From JAAYCB01 sp012744395 (GTDB lineage Bacteria > Planctomycetota > Planctomycetia > Pirellulales > Thermoguttaceae): a DNA stretch of 35,937 nt. This document shows, one piece after another, positions 34,388-35,937 of the stretch (within the stretch, counting starts at the first letter, position 1; each line of letters begins with the position of its first letter). The translations under genes and the position numbers were made by a program. Under the pieces are notes generated by a model, which made no database searches, was not told the DNA's origin, and was given only the letters and a program-made list of their open reading frames with translations. The DNA lies in assembly GCA_028703175.1 (NCBI GenBank), contig JAQVNJ010000057.1, positions 1 through 35,937 on the forward strand, read 5' to 3'.

Positions 34388-35764
34388 TCACTGCCGCAGG
34401 CAATAGGCGTTGGCGATCGTGATCCCGCTGATGATCGAGCCGATGATCCCGACCATCCCCTGGTCGGTCCCGCAGACGTAGAGGTTTTCCAGGTGGGTCC
34501 GGCCGTCGTAGCGTTTCTTCGGCGCCCCGTAGACGGCGCCGCGGTCGTGCCCGGTGAAGCGGTGGATCGTGGTTGGCGTGAACATGTCGACGTCGACCAC
34601 GTGGCGGCGGAAGTCGGGCATGAAGCGGACGGCGGACGCCACGGTCTGGTCGTAGCAGCGGAGCTTCTCCAGGCGGTAGGCCGGCGCGTCCAGTTCGGAC
34701 CAGCGGTCGTAATTGGCCAGCGCGGTGATCCGCACAATCCCCTCGCCGAGCGGCTCTTCGTAGGCGAAGTTGTTCGGCGAGCAGATCACCCCGCTCCGCA
34801 GGTCGACCAGCCCGGCCGGCTTCTCGTAGGAGAAGGTCTCCGCATCGTTGAAGAAGACGATCGTGCGGTCGTGCCCCAGCTGCTTCGGATCGGCGTCGAG
34901 GACCGAGATCGACTCGACGAAGGAGAGCCGCCCAGCCGGCGCGCCCTCCGGTTCGGGCTGCCGGCAGAGCCGCATCGTCTCGTGCCAGCCGGCGGAGGAG
35001 AGGATCCGCCGGCCCTCGACCTGGGAGCCGTCTTCGAGCACCACCCGGTCGGCGCGGCCCGCGCGGGCGACGATCCGATCGACTCCCGCCCTCAGCCGCA
35101 GCTCGCCGCCGAGGGCTTTGAATTTGCGGACGAGGTTCTTGAGAATCAAGCGGACGCCCTTCAGCGGCCGCGCGAACCCCTCCAGAAAGATCGAGCGAAA
35201 CATCACCGAGAACTGGCCCCATTCCATGTCGCGTTCGCGCGCCCCCCCGTAGTAGAGCAGCGGGCAGAAGATCATCTCGACCAGCAGCGGATCATCGATG
35301 ATCCGGCCGACGACCTCCCGGGCGGAGATCTCGTTGCCCACCCGCCCGAGGTCGTCGTAGTCGATCAATTCCGCCAGCAACCGCCGGAGGTTGTCCTTCT
35401 GGCGCGGAAACTGGCGGGCCACCTGCGACTGGAAGAGCTCAAAATCGTTGCTGAAGTCGAGGCGGACGCCGGGAAACGCGATCGTCGAGCCGATCTGCGG
35501 CGAGAGGCTGAGCTCTTCCCACTGGATGCGGAGCTGGCGGAGCAGGCGGATCATCGGGCCGCGCTTCGCAGCGCGGCTCGAGAGGTAGTTGGTGACGGCG
35601 TGGAGCCCCACGTCGTAGCTGCGGCCCTTGATCCGGTAAAACGAGTTCAAGCCCCCGATCGTCGTGTGGCGCTCGAGAATGCACACCTTCTGATCGAAGT
35701 GAGCCAGCCGGATGCCGGCCGCTAACCCCGACATGCCGGCGCCGATGATGATCGCGTCGTACAT
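34388..35764 (-). CDS. CrtI/phytoene desaturase-like flavoprotein 1
   Basis: This 458-residue FAD enzyme is the first complete gene of the minus-strand cluster. It begins MYDAIIIGAGMSGLAAGIRL with the Rossmann fold and continues CILERHTTIGGLNSFYRIKG, a CrtI-type pattern. The C-terminal FAD motif reads LENLYVCGTDQGMVGIIGSI. The sequence is clearly distinct from flavoprotein 2, so the pair is an ancient duplication and may work as partners. ATG 35764 has no good ribosome site. A palindromic repeat lies between it and the gene at the right edge. Carotenoid, saturated polyene or unusual fatty-acid substrates are all possible; fabZ and fabI downstream favour a lipid acyl chain. Confidence 0.88.
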   Translation of the reverse strand: MYDAIIIGAGMSGLAAGIRLAHFDQKVCILERHTTIGGLNSFYRIKGRSYDVGLHAVTNYLSSRAAKRGPMIRLLRQLRIQWEELSLSPQIGSTIAFPGVRLDFSNDFELFQSQVARQFPRQKDNLRRLLAELIDYDDLGRVGNEISAREVVGRIIDDPLLVEMIFCPLLYYGGARERDMEWGQFSVMFRSIFLEGFARPLKGVRLILKNLVRKFKALGGELRLRAGVDRIVARAGRADRVVLEDGSQVEGRRILSSAGWHETMRLCRQPEPEGAPAGRLSFVESISVLDADPKQLGHDRTIVFFNDAETFSYEKPAGLVDLRSGVICSPNNFAYEEPLGEGIVRITALANYDRWSELDAPAYRLEKLRCYDQTVASAVRFMPDFRRHVVDVDMFTPTTIHRFTGHDRGAVYGAPKKRYDGRTHLENLYVCGTDQGMVGIIGSIISGITIANAYCLRQ

Positions 35765-35827
35765 GGCCGTGCCGGCTTTCTGACCTCGGCGAAATGCCGT
35801 CTTGTGACCGGTCCCACCTTCACACCT

Positions 35828-35853
35828 GGTTCCCAAGCTCCAGCTTGGGAACC
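35828..35853. repeat. Dispersed palindrome, copy 3
   Basis: GGTTCCCAAGC-TCCA-GCTTGGGAACC, identical to the full copy at 24487-24512. It lies between the flavoprotein 1 start and the stop codon of the gene at the right edge. Confidence 0.85.
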
Positions 35854-35868
35854 CACCTTTCCTCCCGG

Positions 35869-35937
35869 CTACTTCTCAATCTCCTTCATCAACGGTTCCA
35901 GGTAGGCCACCGTGCTCGCCATGCTGGCCAACTGGGG
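35869..35937 (-). CDS. C-terminal end of an unidentified protein, cut by the right edge
   Basis: The last 22 codons of a minus-strand gene are visible, ending in AYLEPLMKEIEK and a TAG stop at 35869-35871. Twenty-one of 23 third codon positions are G or C, which supports a real gene. It ends 104 bp before flavoprotein 1 starts and is probably upstream in the same cluster. The family cannot be told from this fragment. Confidence 0.6.
   Translation of the reverse strand, partial: PQLASMASTVAYLEPLMKEIEK

Overview
The window is GC-rich chromosomal DNA, almost certainly from a member of the Planctomycetota, probably near the Pirellulales. The evidence is an exported lactonase with an RSRRAFLK Tat motif, a zinc-ribbon plus GYF_2 membrane protein, a zinc-ribbon plus bacterial PH protein, DUF2203, csrA, TrpB2, long non-coding spacers, many orphan regulators and several exported low-complexity proteins. 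Housekeeping genes dominate and are scattered in short transcription units on both strands. No phage, plasmid, CRISPR or intact insertion sequence is visible.

Layout. 0-5.5 kb: a gene leaving the left edge, a 2[4Fe-4S] ferredoxin, a divergent ClpP-like protein, ApbE, convergent IspG, a decayed spacer, a small conserved protein and XerC. 5.5-9.5 kb: a LuxR-type response regulator followed by a Tat-exported lactonase, and divergently a sigma-54 response regulator. 9.5-15.1 kb: an inverted-repeat element, a GYF_2 membrane protein, a lipoprotein, an exported protein with a Cys-x-Pro-x-x repeat, a thioredoxin, and an exported Ser/Asp/Gly repeat protein. 15.3-21.1 kb: ferrochelatase, tRNA-Glu, csrA, a NuoI-like protein, DUF2203, groES and groEL. 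21.2-30.3 kb: TrpB2, an M28 peptidase with two PDZ domains, a family 2 glycosyltransferase coupled to an uncharacterised BshC-like protein, an Eis-like acetyltransferase, a PH-domain protein and nrdR. 30.3-35.9 kb: a polyprenyl diphosphate synthase and a minus-strand cluster of two CrtI-like flavoproteins, FabZ and a divergent FabI.

The most interesting parts are (1) the lipid-type cluster at the right end, which joins two carotenoid-desaturase-like oxidoreductases to fatty-acid dehydratase and reductase genes and continues past the edge; (2) the secreted protein with about 34 cysteines on a five-residue period, facing a thioredoxin gene; (3) the exported Ser/Asp repeat protein built on a 48-bp tandem repeat; (4) the ClpP-like protein that keeps Ser and His but lacks the Asp; and (5) three families of short intergenic repeats, one of which appears to supply the -35 box of a leaderless gene.

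Isoprenoid and lipid functions recur (ispG, polyprenyl synthase, CrtI-like enzymes, a polyprenol-phosphate-type glycosyltransferase) but are not in one operon. All functional calls come from reading protein motifs by eye. No database search was run.
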